Part shown: piece after piece, positions 1 to 8,777 of the stretch
How positions within the stretch are numbered: the first letter of the stretch is position 1
Layout: each line of letters starts with the position of its first letter
Source: Sandaracinaceae bacterium
Lineage (GTDB): Bacteria; Myxococcota_A; Polyangia; Polyangiales; Houyiibacteriaceae
Reading direction: 5' to 3'
NCBI GenBank assembly: GCA_020633055.1
Contig: JACKEJ010000016.1
Span: 124,001 to 188,000 of the forward strand
DNA length: 64,000 bases
Notes under the pieces: generated by a model
Database searches by the model: none
Told to the model about the DNA's origin: nothing
The model's input: the letters and a program-made list of their open reading frames with translations, nothing else
Translations under genes and position numbers: made by a program

Positions 1-655
1 CGGCGTCAGCGGCGCGCGGTTGGGCGATGAACGCCACCCCGTAGAAGCCCAGAACGAGCGCGGCGTAGCGCAGCCAGACGAGCGCGGAGAGCCACGGCCC
101 GTCCGCGATGGCCCACGTCACGGCACCCAAGGGCAGCTGGACGTAGACCAGCGAGACGTGCATGACGCGCGACACCACGTCCCTCCCCGCGAGCGTCATT
201 CCGATGAGCGCGAACGCGGCGTGACCCAGCATCCACTTGAGCTGGCTGAGCTGCGAACGCAGGAGGATCTCCTCGAGCGGCGGCGTCTCCCCGCCCTCGG
301 CGGCGCGCAGCAGCGCGAGCAGGTGGTGGTTCTCGGCGAGGTCGAGCAGACCCGCCGCAACGCTCGCGCCCAACGCGAGCAGGTGGAGAGGGTGTGCGTC
401 ACGAGCGCCGAGGAAGCGGACGAAGAGCACCGTGGCGGCCACGTACGCCGTGATGAACAGGTCATCCACGGCGATGATGGCGCGCAAAGGCGTGGCGTCG
501 CGTATCAACCAGGCGGCGTAGACGGCGGGCGGGTGGACCCACTCGAAGAGCTGCTGGCTGACGCCGGTCACCAGCGTCATGCCGCACAGCGCGACGAGCA
601 ACGAGCCAGAGGCGAGCGCCGAGCGCTGCAACGATGAGCTTGAGAGCGTGGTCAT
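1..655 (-). CDS. Partial multi-pass membrane protein, function unknown
   Basis: An uninterrupted minus-strand frame starts at ATG 655 (MTTLSSSSLQRSALASG) and runs off the left edge without a stop, giving at least 218 residues. It is hydrophobic with about six likely membrane segments (near residues 12-32, 60-82, 90-108, 140-160, 165-185 and 190-212) separated by short loops, one of them acidic (AEGGETPPLEEILLR). I do not recognise a catalytic motif or named family, and no clear Shine-Dalgarno precedes the ATG. It diverges from the imelysin operon across a 239-bp gap containing a Fur-like palindrome, so it could share iron control, but that is inference. The C-terminus lies outside the window. 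Confidence 0.7.
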   Translation of the reverse strand, partial: MTTLSSSSLQRSALASGSLLVALCGMTLVTGVSQQLFEWVHPPAVYAAWLIRDATPLRAIIAVDDLFITAYVAATVLFVRFLGARDAHPLHLLALGASVAAGLLDLAENHHLLALLRAAEGGETPPLEEILLRSQLSQLKWMLGHAAFALIGMTLAGRDVVSRVMHVSLVYVQLPLGAVTWAIADGPWLSALVWLRYAALVLGFYGVAFIAQPRAADA

Positions 656-828
656 GCACGGATCGTGGCGGACCAGGTGCCACCCCCGCATGAACCTGGG
701 TTTAGAACGTCGCAGGGGCGGTGCCCGGTGCATGCGCGCGGGGGGAGCATTGCGCCGCGCGCAACGCACGACCTGGTCGTGCGCGGCCCTGGTCGCGCTT
801 GACCCGCCCCGCCCCGCGGTCTACTTCT

Positions 829-849
829 TGAGAATGAATATCAATCTCA
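829..849. promoter_or_regulatory. Fur-box-like palindrome
   Basis: A 21-bp AT-rich interrupted palindrome (TGAGAATGAA / TATCAATCTCA) stands out in a GC-rich gap. It reads nearly the same on both strands and matches the GATAATGATwATCATTATC-type ferric uptake regulator consensus in its TGA-A-AT-TCA skeleton. It sits 46 bp upstream of the imelysin ATG, just after a possible -35 TTGACC at 799-804. Iron-dependent repression of the downstream lipoprotein/HTTM pair is the natural reading, because imelysins are classically iron-regulated. Binding itself is inferred. Confidence 0.6.
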
Positions 850-894
850 CTGGCCACCGCGGATCGGCCGCGCGGCCGTGAGCTTGGCGCCATC

Positions 895-2112
895 ATGACC
901 ACCACCACCAGCCCACGTCTCGGCCGCACTGCGCGGTCTCTCTCCAATGTGCTCCCCTGCTGGCTGCTCGCGCTCACGGCGGCGCTGGCTGCCAGCGCGT
1001 GCGGCTCGTCCCCAGAGGTGCTGCCCGGTCGCCGCCCGGAGGTGCTGGCGAACCTCGGCGCGAACGTGCTCCTGCCGAGCTACCGCACGCTGCAGGAGCG
1101 CACCAACGCGTTCGACACGGCCATCGCTGCGTACGCCGCGAGCGGGCTCGTGGCGGATCGGGACAGCGCGCGCGCGGCCTTCCTGGCGCTGATGGAGACG
1201 CTGATGGAGGTGGAGATGATGACCACTGGTCCGCTCGGCTCTGCCACGCTCACGCCCGGTGGCCAGGACCTGTTCGACGAGATCTACTCGTGGGCCGTGC
1301 TCCCCCTCAGCTACTGTGGCGTGGACCGCTTCCTGGCGGGTGATTCGTTCCAGGACGTCGCGGCGCTCGACACCGCCGCGCTGAACATCCGCGGCATGGG
1401 CGCCATCGACTACCTGCTGTTCGTCGAGACCACGGACAACGGATGCGAGGCGCTCGCGGAGATCAACACCGACGGAACGTGGGCGGCGCTGTCCGCCGAC
1501 GCCGACGCGCTCGCGCAGCGCCGCGGTCAGATGGCGCGCGCCTTGAGCGCTCAGGTGAAGCAGCGCGTGGATCGGCTGGTGTCGGCGTGGGACGGCGGGT
1601 TCCTGCTGGAGCTCCAGGACCCCACCCGCGCGGGCGCGCTCTACCGCACGGCACAGGAGGGTCTGAACGCGATGGCCGACGCGTTGTTCGTGTTGGATCA
1701 GGTCACCAAGGACATGCGCCTCGGTCACGCGGCGGGCGTCGTCGACTGCGCGACCACAACGTGCCCCGAGGCGCTCGAGACCCTGTACGCGGGGGACAAC
1801 AAGGAGCGCATCCTGCACAACCTGATCGGCTTCCGGTTGGTGTACACGGGTGGCACTGGGCTCGGCTTCGACGACCTGCTGGTCGACGTGGGCGCGGCGG
1901 AGTTCTCCGTGTCCATGCTGGCGGACATCGACGCCGCCATCGCGGCCGTCGGTCAGGTGGACGGCACGCTCGCCGAGGCGCTGGTGAACGACCTCGACGA
2001 CGTGCGCGCGCTGTATGAAGCGATCCAACGCCTGGACACGGACCTCAAGACGACCTTCCTGGGCACCCTCTCGCTCGACCCGCCCAACCGCGCGGGCGCC
2101 GACAACGACTGA
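895..2112 (+). CDS. Imelysin-family (peptidase M75-like) lipoprotein
   Basis: 405 residues. The N-terminus is basic, then hydrophobic, ending in a lipobox-like ASAC (Cys about residue 36), so a lipid-anchored envelope protein is predicted. The start of the mature domain (VLLPSYRTLQERTNAFDTAI) and the central segment (LNIRGMGAIDYLLF) match the imelysin/IrpA fold, two four-helix bundles found in iron-regulated surface proteins. The GxHxxE motif of canonical imelysins is not evident; the corresponding spot reads GMGAID, so metal-binding or peptidase activity is doubtful. Four later cysteines may form disulfides. It lies downstream of the Fur-like site and 2 nt upstream of the HTTM gene, indicating one transcript. 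A role in iron acquisition or sensing is inferred from family and context. Confidence 0.85.
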   Translation: MTTTTSPRLGRTARSLSNVLPCWLLALTAALAASACGSSPEVLPGRRPEVLANLGANVLLPSYRTLQERTNAFDTAIAAYAASGLVADRDSARAAFLALMETLMEVEMMTTGPLGSATLTPGGQDLFDEIYSWAVLPLSYCGVDRFLAGDSFQDVAALDTAALNIRGMGAIDYLLFVETTDNGCEALAEINTDGTWAALSADADALAQRRGQMARALSAQVKQRVDRLVSAWDGGFLLELQDPTRAGALYRTAQEGLNAMADALFVLDQVTKDMRLGHAAGVVDCATTTCPEALETLYAGDNKERILHNLIGFRLVYTGGTGLGFDDLLVDVGAAEFSVSMLADIDAAIAAVGQVDGTLAEALVNDLDDVRALYEAIQRLDTDLKTTFLGTLSLDPPNRAGADND

Positions 2113-2114
2113 CC

Positions 2115-3626
2115 ATGGCGCCGCCGAGCGCCGTCACGCGCCTGCGCGAGCGCCTGGTCCGCGAGTTGGACATCGCCTCGCTGGCCGTGTTCCGTGTGCT
2201 GTTCTTCGGCCTGATGTGCATCTCCTCGGTGCGCTTCATGGCGGAGGGCTGGGTGGAGCGCTGCTTCGTGCTCCCGTCGTTCTTCTTCCACTACTGGGGC
2301 GCGAGCGGCGTGCAGGTGCTCAGCCCCAGCGCGATGATGGCGCTGCACGTCACCATGGCGGTGTCCGCCGCGCTCGCGTGCGTGGGGCTGTGCTACCGCC
2401 TCGCCGCCCCAGTGTTCCTGTGCAGCTTCGTGTACGTGGAGCTGTGCGACGTCAGCAACTACTTGAACCATTACTATCAAGCGGCGCTGCTGACGCTGCT
2501 GTTCGCCTTCGTCCCCGCGCACCGCGCGCTCTCGCTGGACGCCCGGCTGCGGCCGAAGCTGCGCCGCGCGACCGTCCCGGCGTGGTGCGTATACCTCCTG
2601 CGCTTCCAGGTGGGCGTGGTGTACGTCTTCGCGGGTCTCGCGAAGGCACAGCCGGACTGGCTGCTCCACGGTCAGCCCCTCGGCATCTGGCTCGCGGCGC
2701 GCCTCGAGACCCCGGTGCTGGGGCCCCTCTTCGCGTTGCCCATGACCCCGCTGCTCATGAGCTGGGCAGGCTTCCTGTTCGACAGCACCATCGTCGTGTG
2801 GCTCTCGTGGCGCCGCACGCGCGCCGCTGCGTACGTGGCCGTGATCGTGTTCCACGCGCTGACCCACGTGCTGTTCCACATCGGCATCTTCCCCTTCTTG
2901 ATGATGCTCTCGGCGCCCATCTTCTTCGACCCCAGCTGGCCCCGATGGCTCGCGGCGCGCCTCGCCGCACCGCTGCGCACGCTCGGCGTCCGCACATCGT
3001 CAGCCCCAGGCTCCTCGCGTGGCGAAGATGCCTCCGCGACCCGCGACGATGCCGCAACGAGGGCTGGTGTCGGCGGCCCGGCTGCCCCGGGAGGCGCGGA
3101 GACGACCTCCGGTCCAGCAGTCCTCGCGCCCCTGGCGACGGCCGCGCTGTGCGCGTACGCGGCGCTGCAGGTGCTCCTCCCGCTGCGCACCCACCTCTAC
3201 GGCGGCAACGTGCTCTGGCACGAGCAGGGCATGCGCTACTCCTTCCGCGTGATGGTCCGGAGCAAGACCGGCGCGGTCACGTATCGCGTCCGCGCCAGCG
3301 ACCTGGTCAACGAGCAGATCGTCGAGCCCTGCCACTACCTGAACGCGCTCCAGGAGCGCGAGATGGCGGGCCAGCCCGACCTCATCTTGCAGCTTGCGCA
3401 TCGCATCGCCGACGACTACCGGGCACGTGGACATCGCGACGTCGAGGTGCGCGCCGACGTGTTCGTGTCGCTCAACGGCCGCCCGCGGGCGCGCATGATC
3501 GACCCCGAGGCGGATCTCGCGTCCATCCCGGACGGCCTCGGGCCCGCGACGTACATCCTTCCGGCCCCGACCACCGCGCCCCTCGCCACGCACCGCGGCC
3601 GAGCGCACGCCGCCCGCTCTCTCTGA
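2115..3626 (+). CDS. HTTM-domain (vitamin K-dependent gamma-carboxylase-like) membrane protein
   Basis: 503 residues, starting 2 nt after the imelysin stop (TGACCATGG), so translational coupling is likely. The first 290 residues hold the HTTM pattern of horizontally-related transmembrane helices: LDIASLAVFRVLFFGLM, FFFHYWG, YLNHYYQAALLTLLFAFVP, FQVGVVYVFAGLAKAQPDWL and FHALTHVLFHIGIFPF. A soluble C-terminal part (about 340-500) follows an Ala/Gly/Pro-rich linker, with one further hydrophobic stretch (LATAALCAYAALQVLLPL). Bacterial HTTM proteins resemble the membrane half of vitamin K-dependent gamma-carboxylase, but most have no proven reaction. Pairing with an imelysin lipoprotein suggests an envelope complex. 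Substrate and chemistry are unknown. Confidence 0.85.
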   Translation: MAPPSAVTRLRERLVRELDIASLAVFRVLFFGLMCISSVRFMAEGWVERCFVLPSFFFHYWGASGVQVLSPSAMMALHVTMAVSAALACVGLCYRLAAPVFLCSFVYVELCDVSNYLNHYYQAALLTLLFAFVPAHRALSLDARLRPKLRRATVPAWCVYLLRFQVGVVYVFAGLAKAQPDWLLHGQPLGIWLAARLETPVLGPLFALPMTPLLMSWAGFLFDSTIVVWLSWRRTRAAAYVAVIVFHALTHVLFHIGIFPFLMMLSAPIFFDPSWPRWLAARLAAPLRTLGVRTSSAPGSSRGEDASATRDDAATRAGVGGPAAPGGAETTSGPAVLAPLATAALCAYAALQVLLPLRTHLYGGNVLWHEQGMRYSFRVMVRSKTGAVTYRVRASDLVNEQIVEPCHYLNALQEREMAGQPDLILQLAHRIADDYRARGHRDVEVRADVFVSLNGRPRARMIDPEADLASIPDGLGPATYILPAPTTAPLATHRGRAHAARSL

Positions 3627-3690
3627 CGACCGCTCGAGCACGAGAATCGCTCGGCACGGCGCGTACAGCTGTGCGAAGCTGCCGGCCGAG

Positions 3691-4629
3691 ATGATCGTCT
3701 TCGACCGCATCACCTGGCTCCGCATCCTCTTCCGCTGGCACGGGAGCGCCATCCAGAAGGTGTGGCGTCGCGTGCTCTTCACGACGGCGCTGGCCGCCGC
3801 CGTGACCATCGCGCACCGCTACCACGACACGATGTTCCACGAGATGCTCACGCCCCTCCCGTTCACGCTGATCGGCGTGGCGCTCGGCATCTTCCTCGGC
3901 TTCCGCAACAACACCAGCTACGACCGCTTCTGGGAGGGTCGCAAGCTGTGGGGCGGCATCGTGAACGAAGCGCGCACCATGACGCGTCAGATCCTGACGC
4001 TGGTGGGGCCACAGGAGCAGGACGCCGAGTCGCTGGCGGTGCGCAAGGCGCTCGTCTACCGCACCATCGGGTACGTCCACGCCCTGCGGAAGCACCTGCG
4101 CGACGACCGCGACTTCGAGGAGCTGCGCCCCTTCCTGCCGGCCCCCGAGTTCGCCAAGCTCGAGCGCGAGCTGAACCCGCCGGTGGCCGTCCTGCAGCGC
4201 ATGGGCGACGAGTTCAGGCGCTGCTGGAACCTGGGTTGGGTGCACCCCATGCACTTCCCGGCGCTCGAGAGCACGCTCACCAACTTCACGAACCTGCAGG
4301 GGGGCTGCGAGCGCATCAAGAGCACGCCCATCCCGTTCAGCTACAACATCCTCCTGCACCGCATCGTGGCGGTGTACTGCGTCTTCCTGCCCATCGGCAT
4401 CATCGATCAGGTCGGCGTCGGGACGCCCGCGGTGGTCGCGCTGGTCTCGTACGCGTTCTTCGGGTTGGACGCGGTCGGCGAGGAGATCGAGAACCCCTTC
4501 GGGCTGGACGCCAACGACCTGCCTCTGTCCGCCATCACGCGCATGATCGAGGTGAACCTGCGCCAGCGCCTGGGCGAGACGGACCTGCCCCCGCTGCGCA
4601 AGCCAGACGAGCGCCACGTGCTGATCTGA
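3691..4629 (+). CDS. Bestrophin-family (YneE/RFP-TM) membrane channel protein
   Basis: 312 residues, full length for bacterial bestrophins. Recognisable features are the N-terminal RILFRWHGSAIQKVWRRVL followed by a membrane helix, the GFRNNTSYDRFWEGRKLWGGIVNEAR segment typical of the family (NNxSYxRxWExRxxWG), and late helices ending in FFGLDAVGEEIENPFG, the acidic segment seen in bestrophin C-termini. The family forms pentameric anion (sometimes cation) channels in the inner membrane. It lies 64 nt after the HTTM gene on the same strand and may belong to the same transcription unit, though it could have its own promoter. Start ATG 3691 precedes the conserved N-terminus directly. Ion selectivity cannot be judged from sequence alone. 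Confidence 0.9.
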   Translation: MIVFDRITWLRILFRWHGSAIQKVWRRVLFTTALAAAVTIAHRYHDTMFHEMLTPLPFTLIGVALGIFLGFRNNTSYDRFWEGRKLWGGIVNEARTMTRQILTLVGPQEQDAESLAVRKALVYRTIGYVHALRKHLRDDRDFEELRPFLPAPEFAKLERELNPPVAVLQRMGDEFRRCWNLGWVHPMHFPALESTLTNFTNLQGGCERIKSTPIPFSYNILLHRIVAVYCVFLPIGIIDQVGVGTPAVVALVSYAFFGLDAVGEEIENPFGLDANDLPLSAITRMIEVNLRQRLGETDLPPLRKPDERHVLI

Positions 4630-4749
4630 CTCACGGTGCACCCCGTGGGCGCGCCGCCCAGCGTGATCGGACACGCGCCGTGCGGCCCGGTCCCGCCGCC
4701 GACCCAGCTGAGACGCGCCGGGGACCACAGCGCTCCCACGCCGCCCCGC

Positions 4750-5769
4750 TCACGGACGTGTCGCAGACAGCAGCGCGTCCACCGCGGCCTGGGCAGTCGC
4801 GAGCCGCTCGTCCCAGGCCCCCCGCAGCACGACGAACGCACGCCCGCGCGCCTCGAGCTCGGCCCGGCAACGGTCGAAGAAGCGCTGCCGGGTGTGCGGC
4901 AGGAACCGCTGGGGGTCCGGGACGAACGGCACGTCCGGCGCGGTCAGCAGCGTGAGGTCGTAGCGGGCCGTGTCCGCGCGTTCGGCGACCTCGGCCGGCA
5001 CCGTGCCCACCAGCTCGTGGGCGTAGAGCGCGGTGGTGAGCGCGTCGGAGTCGCACACCAGCACCTTCCGGGCCTCGCGCGCGAGCGCCTCTTCGGACGC
5101 CGCCTGTCCGCGCGCGATGTGGACGAAGTCGTCCGGGACGAGCGGCGGCGGCTCGGTGGACGCCAGCGCCCCTCCGGGCGCCACACGTGGCTGCGCGAGG
5201 TAGGCGCGTGCGTACTCGGGCACCCACGCTGTGTCGAAGCTGCGGGCGAGGGTGCGCGCCAGCGTCGTCTTCCCCGTCGACTCGGGGCCCACGAGACACA
5301 CGCGCCTGACGAAGTACGGACGGACCACACGCGGCAGGGCGCCCCACGCCGCGAGTGGGTCCGCGCGCACGGCGCTGCCGCTCAGGCCGAGCGCGCTGCG
5401 ATCGATGTCCACCGGCACGAAGCGAGCGCCGAGCTCCTGCGCCAGCCGCGCGCCGTAGGGCTCGGAGGCGAACACGAGGTCGACGGGTTCCGGCAGGACC
5501 CGGCGCAGGCTCGCACGCCAGATGCTCCAGAACTCGGGGTGCTCGCTCGGGTCCTGGGGGTTCTCGTCGCGCAGGTGATGGACGTGGGCCTGCGGGACCA
5601 ACTCGCACATCCACGCGTGCCGTAGCCCGCCTGGGATGGTCTCGCGCGCGAGGGTTCCGACGACGACGTGCAGGCGCTCGACGTGAGCGGCCGCGAACTC
5701 GCACAGGTACACGTGCCCACGATGCGGCGGGTAGAACTTGCCGAGGACCAGCCCGACGCCCGTCCTCAC
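4750..5769 (-). CDS. nadR: NadR-like NMN adenylyltransferase / ribosylnicotinamide kinase
   Basis: 339 residues from GTG 5769. The N-terminal half is a nucleotidyltransferase fold: GKFYPPHRGH (residues about 8-17, the HxGH site) and LSGSAVR, the counterpart of the ISGTxxR motif. The C-terminal half has a P-loop, GPESTGKTTL, followed by EYARAYL and CDSDALTT, as in ribosylnicotinamide kinases. Together these predict NAD salvage: phosphorylation of nicotinamide riboside and adenylation of NMN. No N-terminal repressor HTH is present, unlike enterobacterial NadR. The start overlaps the stop of the adenylation-reductase gene in a GTGA tetranucleotide, so it is the last gene of the six-gene operon. 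Within that cluster it might supply NAD(P)H or act on a pathway nucleotide; this is inference. Confidence 0.88.
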   Translation of the reverse strand: MRTGVGLVLGKFYPPHRGHVYLCEFAAAHVERLHVVVGTLARETIPGGLRHAWMCELVPQAHVHHLRDENPQDPSEHPEFWSIWRASLRRVLPEPVDLVFASEPYGARLAQELGARFVPVDIDRSALGLSGSAVRADPLAAWGALPRVVRPYFVRRVCLVGPESTGKTTLARTLARSFDTAWVPEYARAYLAQPRVAPGGALASTEPPPLVPDDFVHIARGQAASEEALAREARKVLVCDSDALTTALYAHELVGTVPAEVAERADTARYDLTLLTAPDVPFVPDPQRFLPHTRQRFFDRCRAELEARGRAFVVLRGAWDERLATAQAAVDALLSATRP

Positions 5770-8700
5770 GCGAGCGCGCTCCGTACGTACCGGCGCAGCA
5801 TCCGCTCGTCGGGCTCGGGGGGTTCGAGGCTCGTGCCGAAGAGTGCGCGTCGAGAGTCCAAGAGAGAGAAGTGTGTACCGGTCGCCGCGAACAGGTCGAG
5901 CGCAGGATCTTCGGCGGCTCCACCACGACCGAGGCGCCCCAGCGACAGGGCCGCCAACACGGCGTCGCCGCTCGCGTCCGCGCTCTCCGCGGCCCGGGCG
6001 CACAGCTCGGGCCACGAACAGGTCTCGAGCACCACGCCCTCGAGGCGCATGGCCCGCAGCAACCGGGCCAACGACACCGAGCGTGCGGCCGCGACGTGGT
6101 ACGTGCCTCCAACGCCGTGGCGCAGGTCGTGCGTGAGCAGCGCAAGCGAGGCGCGTGCCGCGTGGTCGACAGGGGTCGCATCGAACCGCAACGAAGTCAG
6201 CTCCTCCAGCGTGGCATGTGGACGTGCGCCCAGCGCAGCGAGGCCACGGATGACGCGAGCCAAGTGACCGCGTGCCACGCCTCGCCCTACGTGGTCCTCG
6301 GAGAGCAGGCCGAGTCGCACGACCGTGGTGCGCGTGGAGCAAGGGTCGACGGTGCGCAGCAAGCGCTCGGCCGCCCACTTGCTGGCTGCATAGTGGCTCG
6401 CGAAGCCGGCGACGTCGCCCAGGTCGTCACCTTCCATGCAGCGCTCTGGCCGCGGCGCCGCGTCCGTGAAGATGGAGAGCGTCGACACGTGGAGCAACGC
6501 CTTCGGCCGCGCCGCGAGCGTGAACTGCAGGACGTGTCGCGTGCCATCGACGTTGACCTGCATCAGCGTCCTGCCGATGCTCGCCGCGTTCAGCTGGGCG
6601 GCGAGGTGCAGCACCACGCCAACGTCCCGCGCGAGCTGGGCGTACGCGTCGACGGCGAGACCGAGCATCGGATCCATCACGTCTCCCAGCAGCCACGAGA
6701 CCGGCGCCTGGTCGTCCTGCGCCGAGCCGGACCTGCCCGGCGTAGGGACGGGCTTCCGCGCTCCGAGGACGCGCTGCGGCGCTCCCCCCGCGGCCGGCCC
6801 GTCAGCGAGGTCCTCCTCCGCGCTCACGGGCGCCGCCGGGCGGCGCACCAAACAGTGGACGCGTCCCTCGCGGCCCACTGCGGCGCGCAGCGGCTCGAGC
6901 AGGGCGCCCCCCAACGTGCCCGTCGCGCCCGTGAGGAGCACGTGCGCGCCCCGTAGAGACGCCGGTGCCGCGTGACCGTACGTCCCGCTCGTGCGACGCG
7001 CAATCGCCACGGCGCGGACGCCCTCGGACACCGCTGCCTCGAGGGTCGCGCGCGCGCACGACCCGACCGTGTCCGAAGCGCGGAGTTCGCACACGCCGCG
7101 CGGCGTTCGACCACGCGCGACGTCCGCCACGGACACCGCGAGACCTCCCGCCTCCGCGCGGGCGACGACCTCGAGCGCACGCAGCGAGTCTCCTCCGTGC
7201 GCGTAGAAGTCGTCGTCCGGTGAGAGGGGCGCACGTCCCAGCGCCGCTCCCATGAGGGCCGCGAGCAGCGCCGCGCGCCCGTCCGAGGGCCGGGACCCGG
7301 GCACCTCGGGCTCGCTTCGCGTGGGTGCGCAGGCAGGAGCCCTCCGCTGGGCCGCGCGCATCGTCGACGCCACAGCACGCGCGCTCGCACGGTCGTGGGC
7401 GACCTTGCCGTTCGCCGTCCGTGGGAGCGCAGCGACGACCTTCACCCGGTCGGGCACCAGCGACGGCGGGAGCGCCTCGCGCAGTCCGGCGAGCAGCTGC
7501 GCCTCCAGCTCGCGGGGAGCGACCTGCGCCGCGGTCGGGTGGCGTTCCACCGTGGCGACCAGCTGTTCGTCCGCATCGAGCGACACCGTCGCGGCGGCGA
7601 CGGGCCCCGCGCCGAGCAGCGCCGCCTCGACGTGCTCGGGCGCGACGAGCTGTCCGCGGCGCTTGAGCTGTCGGTCGACGCGCCCCAGGAACTCCCACGC
7701 GCCCGAGGGCGTGCGACACACGCGGTCACCGGTGCAGAAGGCGCGCACAGGCCCATCCCGGAAGCGCTCACGGGTCTGTGCCTCGTCCCCGAGGTAGCCG
7801 TAGGCAACGCCAGGCCCCTCGACCACCAGCTCGCCCTCCCACCCGTGCGGCCCGGGTGTTCCTCCGTCACGCAACGAATAACGGATCCCGGCGATGGGGT
7901 GCCCGATGAACGGCCGGCTCCAGTCTGAACCACAGCGCGCGATACTGGTGCAGATGGTCGCCTCACTCGGACCATAGACGTTGAAGAGCGCGACGTGCGG
8001 TGCGAGGCGGCGTACGTCGCGCGCGGGTGGCACCTCGCCACCGACCACGACCGTCGTGAGCGACGGCGGCAGAGCGCGCTCGTCGAGCGAGCTGAGGTAC
8101 GCGGGCGGTAGGTCCACATACGTGACGTGGTGCCGTGCGAGAGTCTGCCCCAGACGTCCCGGCGCGCACGCCACCTCGTCCTCCAGCACCAGCGTGGCGC
8201 CAGCGAGGATCGCCGTCCCGAGATCCGAGAGGCTCGCGTCGAAGCCCAGCCCGAGCATGAAGAGCGACCGCGACCCGGGCTCCAGTCCGAACGCGCGCCG
8301 CTGCGTGTCCAGCACGGGCAGCAGCCCTGCGTGCGGGACGAGCACCCCCTTGGGCACGCCGGCGCTCCCGCTCGTGTACACCACGTACGCCAGCCCGGCG
8401 GGGAGCTGCGCCCGCGGCGAGTCGTGGCCACGCGCGACGAGCGTCGACGCCAGGCGCCCTGCGGCGAGGGACCACGTGGCCCCGCTGCGCCGGACGCACT
8501 CTTCCTGGTAGCGACGCGGCCACCGCGGACAGAGCAGGAGCGGACACGCCCCGACCTTGAAGAGCGCGACCAGGTCCGCCACGCGCAGGACGTCGCGCCC
8601 CCCTCCCAACGCGACGAGCGCTCCCTCGGAGACGCCCGCCTCGCGCAACGTCGCCATGACCTGGACCACGCGTGCGGACAGCTGCCCATAGAGGTAGGCG

Positions 8701-8777
8701 CGGCCACGATCCAACACGGCCACGCGCGCGGCGTGCTGGGTGAGAGCTCGCTCCAGCCGCTGCCCCAGCTCGTTCAA
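5766..8777 (-). CDS. Stand-alone NRPS-like enzyme: adenylation, carrier and thioester-reductase domains
   Basis: 1003 residues from TTG 8777, chosen because it overlaps the upstream stop in TTGA, as the neighbouring genes do in GTGA; the protein then begins LNELGQRLERAL, where A-domains normally begin. A domain about 1-470: VVYTSGSAGVPKG (Thr of the usual TSGSTG replaced by Ala), FDAS at 179-182 keeping the Asp that binds an alpha-amino group, NVYGPSEAT, TGD, and Lys458 in NGK. Carrier domain about 500-565: GGDSL with phosphopantetheine Ser531. Reductase about 608-1003: Rossmann loop TGATGTLGG at 616-624 and catalytic Tyr796/Lys800 (YAASK). There is no condensation domain. It should activate one carboxylic, probably amino, acid and release it reductively as aldehyde or alcohol, like carboxylic acid reductases or Lys2. 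Substrate unknown. Confidence 0.9.
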   Translation of the reverse strand: MNELGQRLERALTQHAARVAVLDRGRAYLYGQLSARVVQVMATLREAGVSEGALVALGGGRDVLRVADLVALFKVGACPLLLCPRWPRRYQEECVRRSGATWSLAAGRLASTLVARGHDSPRAQLPAGLAYVVYTSGSAGVPKGVLVPHAGLLPVLDTQRRAFGLEPGSRSLFMLGLGFDASLSDLGTAILAGATLVLEDEVACAPGRLGQTLARHHVTYVDLPPAYLSSLDERALPPSLTTVVVGGEVPPARDVRRLAPHVALFNVYGPSEATICTSIARCGSDWSRPFIGHPIAGIRYSLRDGGTPGPHGWEGELVVEGPGVAYGYLGDEAQTRERFRDGPVRAFCTGDRVCRTPSGAWEFLGRVDRQLKRRGQLVAPEHVEAALLGAGPVAAATVSLDADEQLVATVERHPTAAQVAPRELEAQLLAGLREALPPSLVPDRVKVVAALPRTANGKVAHDRASARAVASTMRAAQRRAPACAPTRSEPEVPGSRPSDGRAALLAALMGAALGRAPLSPDDDFYAHGGDSLRALEVVARAEAGGLAVSVADVARGRTPRGVCELRASDTVGSCARATLEAAVSEGVRAVAIARRTSGTYGHAAPASLRGAHVLLTGATGTLGGALLEPLRAAVGREGRVHCLVRRPAAPVSAEEDLADGPAAGGAPQRVLGARKPVPTPGRSGSAQDDQAPVSWLLGDVMDPMLGLAVDAYAQLARDVGVVLHLAAQLNAASIGRTLMQVNVDGTRHVLQFTLAARPKALLHVSTLSIFTDAAPRPERCMEGDDLGDVAGFASHYAASKWAAERLLRTVDPCSTRTTVVRLGLLSEDHVGRGVARGHLARVIRGLAALGARPHATLEELTSLRFDATPVDHAARASLALLTHDLRHGVGGTYHVAAARSVSLARLLRAMRLEGVVLETCSWPELCARAAESADASGDAVLAALSLGRLGRGGAAEDPALDLFAATGTHFSLLDSRRALFGTSLEPPEPDERMLRRYVRSALA

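Noticed and set aside
4630..4749. Possible terminator between bestrophin and nadR (CACGG...CCGTG)
   Set aside because: Only a 5-bp stem with no T tract; convergent genes need an end here, but the sequence does not support a specific one.
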